DNA of 64,000 nucleotides from Paracoccus onubensis (lineage in GTDB: Bacteria; Pseudomonadota; Alphaproteobacteria; Rhodobacterales; Rhodobacteraceae): positions 124,001 through 188,000 of the forward strand of contig NZ_QZCG01000002.1 in the NCBI RefSeq assembly GCF_003591515.1, written 5' to 3'. Under the pieces are notes generated by a model. The model worked only from the letters and a program-made list of their open reading frames with translations. It was not told where the DNA came from and made no database searches. Shown here piece after piece: positions 53,881 through 62,353 of the stretch (within the stretch, counting starts at the first letter, position 1; every line of letters begins with the position of its first letter). The position numbers were made by a program, and so were the translations under genes.

Positions 53881-55713
53881 TTATTTGGGCCATGACGACC
53901 AGCCTTCCCGTGCCTCGGCGTCGCGCATGCGGCGCGCGAACTCGTCGGACAGTCTGATGCCACGATAACCGGTGACACCCGATTTACCCGGACTGAATGT
54001 TTTTTGGTTCTCCGGATGTCGCCATGAATCCGCCTTGGCCTTAAGCCGCAGGGATACAGTCCTATTGCCCCATCGGGTTTCGCCGCGCTCTTCGATCCAG
54101 AAGTTGAACGCCTCGATCAGTTCCTTTGAGGTCATGAAGTCGCCTTCATAGCCGGTGGCGACTGTGGCATCGCCAAGGAACGTGCCGACCGGATCGCTGT
54201 CCTTCCGGTAGTCGGCTGTCGCCGCGAGAACCTCGGGCGGTTCTTGCAAGCCGCCGGAGAGATAATCGATCAACCCCTCGATCAGCCAGTTCAGAATCCC
54301 GGACCTTTCTGCCCAAAGGATGTCATCCATGTCTTTTTTCGGGATTCGCTTGTGTTCCGGTATCTGGACGGGGAACTGCACGAGCATTACCCGGCGCCAG
54401 ATACCGTCATCGCCGCCGCGAATGTCTGGCAGATGATTGCCGGAGATCGTGATCTTGAAGAACGGGGTGAAGGTGATCATGCCTGTAAACAGATCGCGGA
54501 TCATCATGGGTTCACCGCCGGTCAGGGCCTTCACCAGGGCCTCTTGCAATCGCTGACCTTCCTCCGGCTCCGAAGTCCGTACCATGCGCGAATTGATCAA
54601 CGGCATGAGGTCTGGCTGGGATTCCGAACCGGATTTCTTGTTCTTTCCGGTAAGGGACTCGATTTTCGCCGTTGCGGAATAATCGCCGAGCATCCGGGCA
54701 ATGAGATCGACCAGAACCGATTTGCCGTTGGCCCCGCCGCCATGGAAGAAGGCCAGCTTCTGAACATCGAGCCCGGTCATCGACAACGCAAACCAGCGCT
54801 GCAAAAATCGTCGCATCTCAATATTGGGCTGGATTTCCTTGAGGAAAGCATCGAAGCGCGGGCATGTCGCATCCGGGTCATAGTCAACCGGCACGATCTT
54901 CGTCAGCAGCTGGCCACGGTCATGTGGGATGAGCGCGAAATCAGCCATGGCCGACATGCCGGAAGCGGGGTCCGGGGGAATCCGGCGAAACCGAAGCACG
55001 CCTGAAAGCGTGTTGATATCGAGATCACCTTGGTCCAACTGATCGACCGTATGCGCCACCATCACAGAGGCCTCGGCGGCCATATTGGTCATTGGGCCTG
55101 AGTTCCCGGCATTCTTCGCATGCGTGAGCCGGCGGCCGATAATCGTCTTGTGGGATTTCAGGGCGGCATCGATGCCGCGCAGTCGGCCGGCAATATTGGA
55201 CAACTCTTCGGTCAGCGTTTCATCATTGGCGTAACCGGGCGTTGCCTCGATCTCGATGCGCCGCTTTCGCAGGTCGCGCTCTTCATTGAGCAAGTTCCGG
55301 TCCCGTTTCGAGGGCTGGATATAGTCTATCTCCCGTTCGATCAGCTCCGACATCTTCTGTGCAAGGCTGCGAATCCGAGGGGAAACACCCCGACTGATTT
55401 CCGCGTCGCGCTCCCAGCGCCGGCCATCCCAGACAATCCAGCCATATTGCGAAACATAGCGAACATCCTCGCCGAAATGGATGATGAAGCGCTTACCGTT
55501 GCCCAGATCATTCAGCGGTTGTTTGGCCGCGTCTTCGAACGGATCAGGCGGCAGATCGCCGCTTCCTTCTTGACCATTGATCGGTGGCGGTGGCGGCGGG
55601 GCATAATCTTCGGGAATATCATGCTCCTCATCCGGCGGAGACATGCCCTCGGGAAGGTCTACGTTATCGGCATTGGACAGCGCGTCCCGCGCCTGGTCGA
55701 TCCGGTCACCCAT
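53881..55713 (-). CDS. Phage SF3 helicase / D5-like primase-helicase
   Basis: 610 residues. N-terminal linker rich in Pro, then a D5-N-like domain (YVSQYGWIVWDGRRWERD). AAA+ SF3 helicase: Walker A FHGGGANGKSVLVD near 330, Walker B-like MVRTSEPEEGQRL, motif C FKITISGNHLPDI. The C-terminus (WGNRTVSLRLKAKADSW) is a winged domain. It unwinds DNA at the phage origin. It overlaps the primase gene by 8 bases. Confidence 0.92.
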   Translation of the reverse strand: MGDRIDQARDALSNADNVDLPEGMSPPDEEHDIPEDYAPPPPPPINGQEGSGDLPPDPFEDAAKQPLNDLGNGKRFIIHFGEDVRYVSQYGWIVWDGRRWERDAEISRGVSPRIRSLAQKMSELIEREIDYIQPSKRDRNLLNEERDLRKRRIEIEATPGYANDETLTEELSNIAGRLRGIDAALKSHKTIIGRRLTHAKNAGNSGPMTNMAAEASVMVAHTVDQLDQGDLDINTLSGVLRFRRIPPDPASGMSAMADFALIPHDRGQLLTKIVPVDYDPDATCPRFDAFLKEIQPNIEMRRFLQRWFALSMTGLDVQKLAFFHGGGANGKSVLVDLIARMLGDYSATAKIESLTGKNKKSGSESQPDLMPLINSRMVRTSEPEEGQRLQEALVKALTGGEPMMIRDLFTGMITFTPFFKITISGNHLPDIRGGDDGIWRRVMLVQFPVQIPEHKRIPKKDMDDILWAERSGILNWLIEGLIDYLSGGLQEPPEVLAATADYRKDSDPVGTFLGDATVATGYEGDFMTSKELIEAFNFWIEERGETRWGNRTVSLRLKAKADSWRHPENQKTFSPGKSGVTGYRGIRLSDEFARRMRDAEAREGWSSWPK

Positions 55714-56839
55714 GATCGTCTCCCATCAGAATATCATTGAGGTCTTTGCCTTCGCCTGGATAGGCGATGGCCGCCGACAGGCCGGGCCGTCGCATCATGG
55801 CACGGCGCAATCCGGCTTCGAGCTTGGCTCGCGTCAGGCGCGGATCACTGTCGCCGTCCTGGATAAAGACCAGCCGGCGCACCGACTCTGGCGGCACCCA
55901 GGCGCGATCATCGTCCATATCGGGGATCCCGGCATATTTGAGGCCGGGTCCGAGCTTGCGGCGTCCGGCCATATTGCCCAGATCCACGCCGCACCAGTAG
56001 GATGCTGGCTCTAAATAAGGATGTGCGACCAGCGCGGAGAACGTGGTTTCCAGACCTTCACCCATCACCATGATCCGCGCGTCGCGATCGCTTGCCAGTC
56101 GAATTGCGCCACCCTTCTTGGAGCCCAGCACCTTCTTGGCAGGCAGCAATTCCCCATCCTTATGAGGATCGGGCAGGATCACTTTCCCTTTGGGTTGCGA
56201 CAAATCCAGCCAGGTTCGATGCACGGCTGTGACGCGACCGGATGGATCAACGACCGCGGCGACCATGGCGGGGCCCACATGGAGGGTCTGCCACTCGTCA
56301 CGGGTCCCGGACACCGGGATCATATATCTGGCTTCGGGATCAAATCGGATCGAGGGCGGCAGAACGGGCAATCTCTCTCGAGTTATTCCCCGCAATGTGA
56401 GGTATTCCCGAACCTGCGTCCCTTCCGCAGGCTGAGTCGAAAACCAAATCTTGCGCGCGGCCCGGATGGTGCGCGCCCGGGCTTTTTCCTCGGCTTCATG
56501 CCGTCGGCGCTCTGCCGCCTCACGTTTTCGGCGCTGCTCGGCCAATTGTGCCGGCGTCAATTCCTGCCGTGGGCCAACGAGCCATTCAAGCGCAGCCGGA
56601 AAATCCATACCGAGCGCGAGCTGCACAAGCGCAATCTGATCGCCCTTGGCGCCGCAAACCCGGCAGTTGAATATCTGTTTCTGCAGGTTGATCCCGAACC
56701 GATCCTTGCCGCCACATGACGGGCATGGCCCGACCAACTCGCCGCTGGTCCTGACCAAGCCCGCGATCTGGAGCCGATCGACCAATTCGGCCATTGGCAT
56801 TGCATGGGCAGCATCGATGCGGGGATCGGCGTCAACCAT
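55706..56839 (-). CDS. Phage primase with zinc finger and Toprim domain
   Basis: 377 residues. The zinc ribbon has Cys39, Cys42, Cys59 and Cys62 (CPSCGGKDRFG...CRVCGAKGD). A charged linker follows, then the Toprim Glu in MVMGEGLETTFSAL and the DxD in VFIQDGDSDPR. It makes RNA primers with the helicase. ATG at 56839 with GAGGG; an upstream GTG is less likely. Confidence 0.9.
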   Translation of the reverse strand: MVDADPRIDAAHAMPMAELVDRLQIAGLVRTSGELVGPCPSCGGKDRFGINLQKQIFNCRVCGAKGDQIALVQLALGMDFPAALEWLVGPRQELTPAQLAEQRRKREAAERRRHEAEEKARARTIRAARKIWFSTQPAEGTQVREYLTLRGITRERLPVLPPSIRFDPEARYMIPVSGTRDEWQTLHVGPAMVAAVVDPSGRVTAVHRTWLDLSQPKGKVILPDPHKDGELLPAKKVLGSKKGGAIRLASDRDARIMVMGEGLETTFSALVAHPYLEPASYWCGVDLGNMAGRRKLGPGLKYAGIPDMDDDRAWVPPESVRRLVFIQDGDSDPRLTRAKLEAGLRRAMMRRPGLSAAIAYPGEGKDLNDILMGDDHG

Positions 56840-57836
56840 GTGCACCCTCGACGCATTTCACCAGGTGACGGGCGGCCGTGAGGACATCCTGCTGGCCGTC
56901 GATCGTCGGCGTGCCGTGATGATTAACGACATCCGCAGTCAATATGGCCCGCCAGCGCTTGTTGACATCATCCGGACGGCAGCCGAGTTCGTCAGCTATT
57001 GTGGTGGATTTCTTGCCCGCCATAAGTCCTTCGACGATATCGAGATCGTCGATCGGCGCGAAATCATCGTTCAGGTTCGCGAGATGCATAACCAGCGCAC
57101 GCTGCCGGATGGTTAAGTGAGAGAGGTCGCCGATATCTGAAACGCGGGCAGTGTCCGGGATGACATGCGGAGCGGGCGTGATCGGCTTTGGATCGCTTTG
57201 AGGTTTTGGCGTCTCCGCAACCGGCTCCGGTGTGGGGGAAGAATCCTTTTGATCGGTAACCGCGCCGAGCTTTTTCAGCCTGAGATACCTCTGTTCGGCG
57301 CTTCGCGAGGTCCGGTCCAGCTCCGCCGCAATCGCCCCCCAAGTCATACCGGCAGATTTCAAGCGGATCAGTTGCGCGTCATCCTGCTCGGACCAGGTGC
57401 GACCGAAGGCACATGCACTGGGTTTCGTGGCTTTCAGCTTCTGGATTCGGGCGCGAATGGCGGTTTCGCTCCGATCGATCTGCTTTGCCATGGCTGTGAT
57501 CGTGCATCCGGCCCGTTTCATCTGGATCAGCTTGTCATCCTGCTTTTCGGTCCAGGCATCCTTGCGCTGTTGAGCGGGCGGGGTGTCCGGTTGCGAAATC
57601 ACGGTTTCCGGTTGCGATTCCGGCGGCTCCGGTTGCACGTCCGGCGCTTCCGCTGACGGGGGTGCCGGCTCGACAGGTTTCAGAATTTCGGTCAACAACA
57701 TGTCTGACTGCCGAACCCGGGCAATCTCGCCTGCAACATATTCGGCGAGATCGATCAGATCACCTCGGTCAAAAGAATATTGCGGACAGCGCTCGTTCAG
57801 CCCGCGCAACAAGTTAATTTCAATCGACAGTGTCAT
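56832..57836 (-). CDS. Tandem Myb/GcrA-like DNA-binding protein
   Basis: 334 residues. Two successive SANT/Myb-like repeats: WTEKQDDKLIQMKRAGCTITAMAKQIDRSETAIRARIQKL and WSEQDDAQLIRLKSAGMTWGAIAAELDRTSRSAEQRYLRL. The first is preceded and the second followed by Pro/Glu linkers, and a C-terminal helix-turn-helix-like region (KKSTTIADELGCRPDDVNKRW) completes three DNA-binding-like units. It lies directly upstream of the primase. It may bind the GGGCTTGA array or regulate replication; inference. Confidence 0.78.
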   Translation of the reverse strand: MTLSIEINLLRGLNERCPQYSFDRGDLIDLAEYVAGEIARVRQSDMLLTEILKPVEPAPPSAEAPDVQPEPPESQPETVISQPDTPPAQQRKDAWTEKQDDKLIQMKRAGCTITAMAKQIDRSETAIRARIQKLKATKPSACAFGRTWSEQDDAQLIRLKSAGMTWGAIAAELDRTSRSAEQRYLRLKKLGAVTDQKDSSPTPEPVAETPKPQSDPKPITPAPHVIPDTARVSDIGDLSHLTIRQRALVMHLANLNDDFAPIDDLDIVEGLMAGKKSTTIADELGCRPDDVNKRWRAILTADVVNHHGTPTIDGQQDVLTAARHLVKCVEGAHG

Positions 57837-58123
57837 TTTCCCTTCTTTGCCGCGTCCCAATGCACGGCCATGCACATCCGGTCGAATTCATTCATCGCCA
57901 GCTGGATCGGATAGATGATCCCGCTATGCGGCCCGCGATTGTCGGAGATCCGCTGCACTTCGCGGACCAGCGGTTGCAACTGTGGATAAGCGGAAGATCG
58001 TTCCGCACAGATGCCGAGGATCCGCACCATCATCTCGTGGTTTTCCGGCTCCGCGCCGGCATGCGGGCGGGTCATGATTTCCAGCCCGTGGATCATCGCT
58101 CGGTCATAATGGGACAGCTTCAT
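57833..58123 (-). CDS. Small phage early protein
   Basis: 96 residues, helical (KLSHYDRAMIHGLEIMTRPHAGAEPENHEMMVRIL). ATGA overlap with the next gene. Function unknown. Confidence 0.65.
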   Translation of the reverse strand: MKLSHYDRAMIHGLEIMTRPHAGAEPENHEMMVRILGICAERSSAYPQLQPLVREVQRISDNRGPHSGIIYPIQLAMNEFDRMCMAVHWDAAKKGK

Positions 58124-58125
58124 GG

Positions 58126-58416
58126 TCAGCCCTCGATATCTGCGCGGCGAGCATATGCGGGCCAGCTTGAGCGCCGGATTGCGCCCCAGAGCTGACAGCC
58201 TGCATCGCGCAAAAGTTCTGGATCGCGGCGGGAACGCGGGAAGCGCTCGGCAAAATCATCCAGCTCGATCGTCAGCGGATCAGATTCCGGAAAGGAGCCG
58301 TGAACCGCGCAGAGGGCGGCCGATAGCATTGCCTGATCGGTTTCGCCCTGGGCGGCTTTCATGGCCAGTTCCAGTGCGATCATCTGAGCACTTATGCGAT
58401 TGCGGTCGGTTGCCAT
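58126..58416 (-). CDS. Small phage early protein
   Basis: 96 residues, helical (AQMIALELAMKAAQGETDQAMLSAALCAVHGSF). It is separated by 2 bases from the next gene of the leftward early operon. Function unknown. Confidence 0.65.
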   Translation of the reverse strand: MATDRNRISAQMIALELAMKAAQGETDQAMLSAALCAVHGSFPESDPLTIELDDFAERFPRSRRDPELLRDAGCQLWGAIRRSSWPAYARRADIEG

Positions 58417-58753
58417 CTACTTCTCCTAACTCCGCCCTGCCGCCATGGGAGAGGGGGATTGGCGGCAGGGCAGTCGCGCCGCCGGGGGTGAATGCGGCGA
58501 TGCGGAACTCGAATAAAAAGGGCAGGGCGGCGAGCAGTGCGCCCTGCCAGTCATCGATGTCGAACAGGCGATGTCGGCACCGAAGAAAACTTGTGCCCCG
58601 CCGCCAAAAGGCAGCTCTCGGCCGGGCCAGCCGCAGGTTCCACGGTCCCGGTAGATAGCCCGCCCGAGGCGGCCGGAACCGTGGCGAGTGGACGAACAGG
58701 TACTGCGACCCAACCGCTCCCCCGCCCCGGGCAACCTGAAAGCCCGAAAGTCA
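58417..58753. other. Gene-free strip with strong inverted repeats
   Basis: GCCCTGCCGCCA at 58434-58445 pairs perfectly with 58460-58471. A second stem (GGCAGGGCG with CGCCCTGCC) lies near 58520-58550. Open frames here lack ribosome sites and protein-like composition. The structures could be an attenuator or nut-like element in the leftward early operon. Confidence 0.45.
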
Positions 58754-59032
58754 TCACTGGCCCCGCATGATTTCCGCGTAACGGGGCAGGGTCTCGATCG
58801 CGTAATCGACATGCTGGCCGTAAGGTGCGTTGAACCCATCGAACCAGTTGCACGCCGTCTGGAAGGTCACGCCGAAATGGACGGCGCAGGTTTCACGGTT
58901 CGGAAAGCTCGCGATCATCAGCAGTGACCAGCGGCGCAGGAAATCCACCCGATCAGGGTGATGGTGAATATGCGCACGCCGAGCAGCGGCGGGATTGCGA
59001 CCGCGACCTTCGAACGGATTGGCATGGGACAT
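58754..59032 (-). CDS. Helix-turn-helix phage protein after Cro
   Basis: 92 residues. A DNA-binding-like segment SFPNRETCAVHFGVTFQTACNWFDGFNAP has the spacing of a helix-turn-helix. A longer start at 59080 would overlap the cro stop. Likely a regulator of early or late genes. Confidence 0.7.
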   Translation of the reverse strand: MSHANPFEGRGRNPAAARRAHIHHHPDRVDFLRRWSLLMIASFPNRETCAVHFGVTFQTACNWFDGFNAPYGQHVDYAIETLPRYAEIMRGQ

Positions 59033-59048
59033 TTGACGCAAGCGCGTG

Positions 59049-59309
59049 TCAGGCTGCGTCCGAATCTTTGGACTGTTCATTGGAGGTCTCGCTTTGGTTG
59101 GGATTGCAGGAAATTGGGTCGATCGTGTCCCAAGAGGAAACGGCAACTCGACCGCTAGTGGCCCGCTCAATTCTCTGGGCGAGTTTTAAGCTTGGAAACA
59201 TGACGCCTCTAACAAGCTTAGAGACCGTCCCCTGCCGGACATTGATGCGCATCGCGAAATCCGCCTGCGTCTCACCAGATGCTTCAAGATGATGTTTGAG
59301 CGTAGCCAT
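59049..59309 (-). CDS. Cro-like repressor
   Basis: 86 residues. Helix-turn-helix ETQADFAMRINVRQGTVSKLVRGVMFPSLKLAQRIERAT, typical of Cro-type Xre proteins. It is divergent from the CI-like gene and heads the leftward early operon. Confidence 0.82.
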   Translation of the reverse strand: MATLKHHLEASGETQADFAMRINVRQGTVSKLVRGVMFPSLKLAQRIERATSGRVAVSSWDTIDPISCNPNQSETSNEQSKDSDAA

Positions 59310-59324
59310 GCTGCAATATATGAA

Positions 59325-59344
59325 TGTCAGGAATATTCCTGTCA
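59325..59344. promoter_or_regulatory. CI/Cro operator, divergent promoter region
   Basis: TGTCAGGAATATTCCTGTCA, a palindrome with a single mismatched pair. It lies 16 bases upstream of the cro start. A second partial copy (ATATTCCTGTCA) follows at 59350-59361. On the minus strand the sites include TTGACA, a -35 for cro, with CATATA 17 bases on. Confidence 0.8.
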
Positions 59345-59402
59345 AGCATCATATTCCTGTCAAGCGTTTGTCACTGCATGCAATAGGGGTGATTATAACG
59401 AT

Positions 59403-59714
59403 ATGAATATCGATCGCATCCGCAGTGCGCGCGGCTTAAACCAAGAGGACCTTGCAGAGATGTCGGGCCTGAAGCAGTCAACCATCTCTAAAATAGAGAA
59501 TGGCTTCGACGGCGTGACATTGCGGGTTCTTAAGAAGATTGCCGTTGCCCTCGGGGTTGAGGTTCGTGACTTATTCGATGACGATCGCACCGTGGCCGAG
59601 CGAGCGCTCCTTTCTGCCTTTCGCAATCTTCCAGCCGATCGCCAGCAAGGCTGGTTGGACCTGGCAGAGGCATTAACTCCCCCTGGCGCGAAAGAGCGAG
59701 AACAAAACGAATAA
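59403..59714 (+). CDS. CI-like repressor (short Xre type)
   Basis: 103 residues. Helix-turn-helix NIDRIRSARGLNQEDLAEMSGLKQSTISKIENGFDGVTLRVLKKIAVALGV, then a 35-residue C-terminus. It lacks the LexA-like cleavable peptidase domain of lambda CI, so induction must depend on something else. Start at 59403. Confidence 0.85.
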   Translation: MNIDRIRSARGLNQEDLAEMSGLKQSTISKIENGFDGVTLRVLKKIAVALGVEVRDLFDDDRTVAERALLSAFRNLPADRQQGWLDLAEALTPPGAKEREQNE

Positions 59715-59891
59715 AGCTTTCGTCGCTCATGCCTCCTATGAGCTCTGCGAATCGCTCTTCATTCTTCATGTCCACCCCCGATAGAACAAAGTAGCAACAT
59801 CTTGCCGATCGTGGGTGTGGTATACAACCCCTTCGGGCGTAGCAGTTGCATAATCGGCAATATTAAAATTCCTACCAAGAATTTTTAAGAT

Positions 59892-59911
59892 TGACAGGAA
59901 TATTCCTGACA
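59892..59911. promoter_or_regulatory. Third operator at rightward early promoter
   Basis: TGACAGGAATATTCCTGACA is the exact reverse complement of the operator at 59325-59344. It overlaps the -35 TTGACA (59891-59896) of a promoter for the plus-strand early genes, with a -10-like CATTTT 17 bases later. Confidence 0.78.
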
Positions 59912-59951
59912 GTCATTTTATCTGCATCGCAACCCGATGGAGACCATCGCA

Positions 59952-60455
59952 ATGTCATTTCTTTCCGACGACGCCCTTGCCGATCAGGATGCTGACACCC
60001 TGATAAGAACCGTGCTGAGCCAGGCCGCTGAGTTGGCTGGCCAAGATACCTTCAATCCAACTGGCCGAGCCGCAATCTACTTGCTAGCGACGACGATTGG
60101 GGTGCCGCGGACAATCGTTGGCGGCACCCCCGCCGATCCAGCCCCCCTGGCTGATCTGATCGGTGGCGTCCGTGAGATCATTCGTCAGGACCCTGACGGG
60201 TCGAGCAAATGGGTGGAGGCGCTTCAAACGCTATTGCGTACTCATCGCGCCATGACTGATCCAACCCAATGGCGGCCCACCAAGGCACAAATGGAGATGG
60301 GACGCCAAGCCCTCGGTTTAGACGAAGGCGATATCGTCGACTTCCGGTTCACCGAAGCGGGAAATCTGATCGCCAAGCGCGGTCTCAGGAATTGGGTGGA
60401 GATTAACCCGCAGGATGGATCGACCGTCCGCACACCGCGACAGGACGTCGTCTAA
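59952..60455 (+). CDS. Phage early protein of unknown function
   Basis: 167 residues from ATG 59952; 59937 is an alternative. N-terminus MSFLSDDALADQ is nearly identical, at DNA level too, to that of the gene at 60870. The C-terminal part (MGRQALGLDEGDIVDFRFTEAGNLIAKRG) resembles AbrB-like beta structure. First gene of the rightward operon. Confidence 0.7.
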   Translation: MSFLSDDALADQDADTLIRTVLSQAAELAGQDTFNPTGRAAIYLLATTIGVPRTIVGGTPADPAPLADLIGGVREIIRQDPDGSSKWVEALQTLLRTHRAMTDPTQWRPTKAQMEMGRQALGLDEGDIVDFRFTEAGNLIAKRGLRNWVEINPQDGSTVRTPRQDVV

Positions 60456-60736
60456 CCGGGGGAACGGGGATGCCGAACCAAAGACATAACTGCCGCATCA
60501 TAGTCAGAGAAGCGCTGCCTCAGGTCTGCCCTGTCGGACGGCGAAAGCTTACTCTGATCGATGGCGGCATAGATGCCGTTCATGACGCGGGCAACGTGCT
60601 CGAGATATCGAAAGGTGTCTCGCAGGCTGATCTCCAACCCGCCGTTTTCGCGATAAAGCCCACCGTGCTCCGCGTTACCCTCAAGTGCGTTGAGGCGCTC
60701 CTCGATCGCATCCAGCCTCTCCTCGATATCACTCAT
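60452..60736 (-). CDS. Coiled-coil phage protein on counter strand
   Basis: 94 residues. Leucine heptads SDIEERLDAIEERLNALEGN, then ISLRDTFRYLEHVARVMNGIYAAIDQ. It opposes the early operon between two related genes, with its stop overlapping the upstream gene end by 4 bases. Possibly an anti-repressor or moron gene. Confidence 0.6.
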   Translation of the reverse strand: MSDIEERLDAIEERLNALEGNAEHGGLYRENGGLEISLRDTFRYLEHVARVMNGIYAAIDQSKLSPSDRADLRQRFSDYDAAVMSLVRHPRSPG

Positions 60737-60869
60737 TTCCCGCGTTCTCCTGTGCGTTGCGTGGGGAATAGCCAGCCGCGCCTGCACAGTGCGGCTGGCA
60801 TCTTCTACCTGACCGCAAATTCCACAACCGCGCAACCGTAGGGATGCGCGACAAGTTTGGAGATACACC

Positions 60870-61067
60870 ATGTCATTTCTTCCTGACGACGCCCTTGCCC
60901 GGCATCCGATCTATGATCAGGTCCGGCAAGTCTTGACCAATCCCCAACTGGCGGAAGCTGCCGGACCTGTTGCCCGCGGGTTTGCCTGGTTCATCTGGGC
61001 CAACTCTCGCGGCGTCAAAATCTCACAGCGCAATATTCCGATCATCGGCAATAAGGGGAGGCGGTGA
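60870..61067 (+). CDS. Small early protein sharing N-terminus with 59952 gene
   Basis: 65 residues. MSFLPDDALARHP repeats the start of the first early gene, then diverges: QVLTNPQLAEAAGPVARGFAWFIWANSRGVKIS with a hydrophobic centre. It is coupled to the next gene by ATGA. Confidence 0.65.
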   Translation: MSFLPDDALARHPIYDQVRQVLTNPQLAEAAGPVARGFAWFIWANSRGVKISQRNIPIIGNKGRR

Positions 61068-61381
61068 TGACCGATCCAATCGTCACCCGCCACCTGGGTC
61101 ATATCACCTATCAGGGCCCTGAGAGCGAAGCGCCCAACTGGTCGCTGCCGATCGACCTGCCTGCCTGCGATGATCAGGAGGGGCCAATCAGCGTTTTTGA
61201 TTCGTATGACGATCCTGCTGCCACTGTCCGTAAGCTTGACGCCTATGAGGAAGGACTACGCGACGGCTGGGATTTGGCGCTCGAATCACCCCAACTGTTC
61301 CCGCGCGATCTGATTTATGTCGTGTTCGGCGCAGTCGGAACTGCGATCGGCGGCTTGATTGCGCTTTGGGGGTTCAGATGA
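61067..61381 (+). CDS. Small membrane-anchored early protein
   Basis: 104 residues. Acidic soluble part and a C-terminal membrane helix LIYVVFGAVGTAIGGLIALWGF. ATG 61067 lies in an ATGA overlap. Function unknown. Confidence 0.68.
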   Translation: MTDPIVTRHLGHITYQGPESEAPNWSLPIDLPACDDQEGPISVFDSYDDPAATVRKLDAYEEGLRDGWDLALESPQLFPRDLIYVVFGAVGTAIGGLIALWGFR

Positions 61382-61698
61382 CCCACAGCAAAGCAGTCGA
61401 AGACGTGCTGGCCGAGCGCCGCCGGCAGATCGAGGCGGAAGGCTGGTCGTTCGAACATGATGATCTGCATGACAGGAGAGAACTCCTGAAGGCCGCACGC
61501 AGCTATGCTGATTTTGCCTGTTACACGCCGCGCCTTCGCCACGCAGTCCTGAAGATCGGAACCCCACCCGCCGGCTGGCCATGGGATGAAAGATGGTGGA
61601 AGCCAACGACACCGCGCCGCGATCTCGTCAAGGCCGCCGCACTGATTATGGCCGAGATTGAGCGCATGGACCGCGCTGCCGAGAAAGGCGCTGCGTGA
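61378..61698 (+). CDS. Phage helical protein, MazG-like candidate
   Basis: 106 residues. KAVEDVLAERRRQIEAEGWSFEHDDLHDRRELLKAARSYA, then PWDERWWKPTTPRRDLVKAAALIMAEIERMD. This is a common phage family with conserved Glu/Asp in helices, as in MazG-like pyrophosphatases; enzymatic role not shown. ATGA overlap. Confidence 0.72.
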   Translation: MTHSKAVEDVLAERRRQIEAEGWSFEHDDLHDRRELLKAARSYADFACYTPRLRHAVLKIGTPPAGWPWDERWWKPTTPRRDLVKAAALIMAEIERMDRAAEKGAA

Positions 61699-62159
61699 TG
61701 GCGCTTCCCTATTCATCCTCGACGGCTGGCCAAGCGCGTGAGAAGGAAATCCGCGACACGCTCCGCAGCGTTGGCGCATCGGCTGTTGGCTTCATGGTCG
61801 ATGACGACGCAGATCAGATTATCGCGCAGTTCCGCCTGCATGGGCGTGAGGTAACGATTCCCGTCCGTGTCGGTGCCTATGCCGAGGCGTGGTTCCGCGA
61901 GAATAAAAAAGGCCCACGGACCAAAGAGGCCGATCATGCGGCCAAAGGCAGGAAGGTCGCGGAAAGCGCCGCCTGGGCGATCATGGCCGACTGGATCAAG
62001 GCGCAGGCTGCGATGATGACGGCTGGCTTCCTCAATACCGATACCGCGTTCCTGCCTCATATCCATTTGCCGGACGGCAGGCGGGTGGGGGACGCCATCA
62101 CTTCTACCGATGGGCCCCTGCGATTGCCGCCGCCGGAAGTGAAAGGCGGTGACGCATGA
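61698..62159 (+). CDS. Phage early protein of unknown function
   Basis: 153 residues. Small alpha/beta domain AREKEIRDTLRSVGASAVGFMVDDDADQIIAQFRLHGREVTIPVRV, then helix IMADWIKAQAAMMTAGFL. It is a common prophage protein type in Rhodobacterales by my recollection; role unknown. Confidence 0.7.
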   Translation: MALPYSSSTAGQAREKEIRDTLRSVGASAVGFMVDDDADQIIAQFRLHGREVTIPVRVGAYAEAWFRENKKGPRTKEADHAAKGRKVAESAAWAIMADWIKAQAAMMTAGFLNTDTAFLPHIHLPDGRRVGDAITSTDGPLRLPPPEVKGGDA

Positions 62160-62353
62160 CCGATCGCCCCACCTTCACCCCCGAGCAGCTGCGCGCGGCA
62201 TACGAGTTCCAAGCCCGCCAGGGCTACACCGGTGACATGGGGCGGACGGCCGCAGCAATGAAGCTGGCAGGCGATGAAGCCAATGACGATCAGATTGAAC
62301 ATCTAGCCCAGCTGATCCGCCTGGCGATCGATGAAACCTGGAGGACATCATGA
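62156..62353 (+). CDS. Small early protein
   Basis: 65 residues, helical (TPEQLRAAYEFQARQGYTGDMGRTAAAMKLAG). ATGA overlaps on both sides. Confidence 0.65.
   Translation: MTDRPTFTPEQLRAAYEFQARQGYTGDMGRTAAAMKLAGDEANDDQIEHLAQLIRLAIDETWRTS

Noticed and set aside
58492..58853. Open frames on both strands in the gap after the early genes
   Set aside because: Arg/Gly/Pro-rich composition, no ribosome sites, and overlap with stem-loop sequences.
59530..59775. Minus-strand frame overlapping the CI gene end (MDMKNEERFAELIGGMSDESFIRFVLALSRQ)
   Set aside because: The first 40 residues look protein-like and a GGGGGTGGA site precedes the ATG, but two thirds lies antisense to the CI coding region. Kept as uncertain and not annotated.
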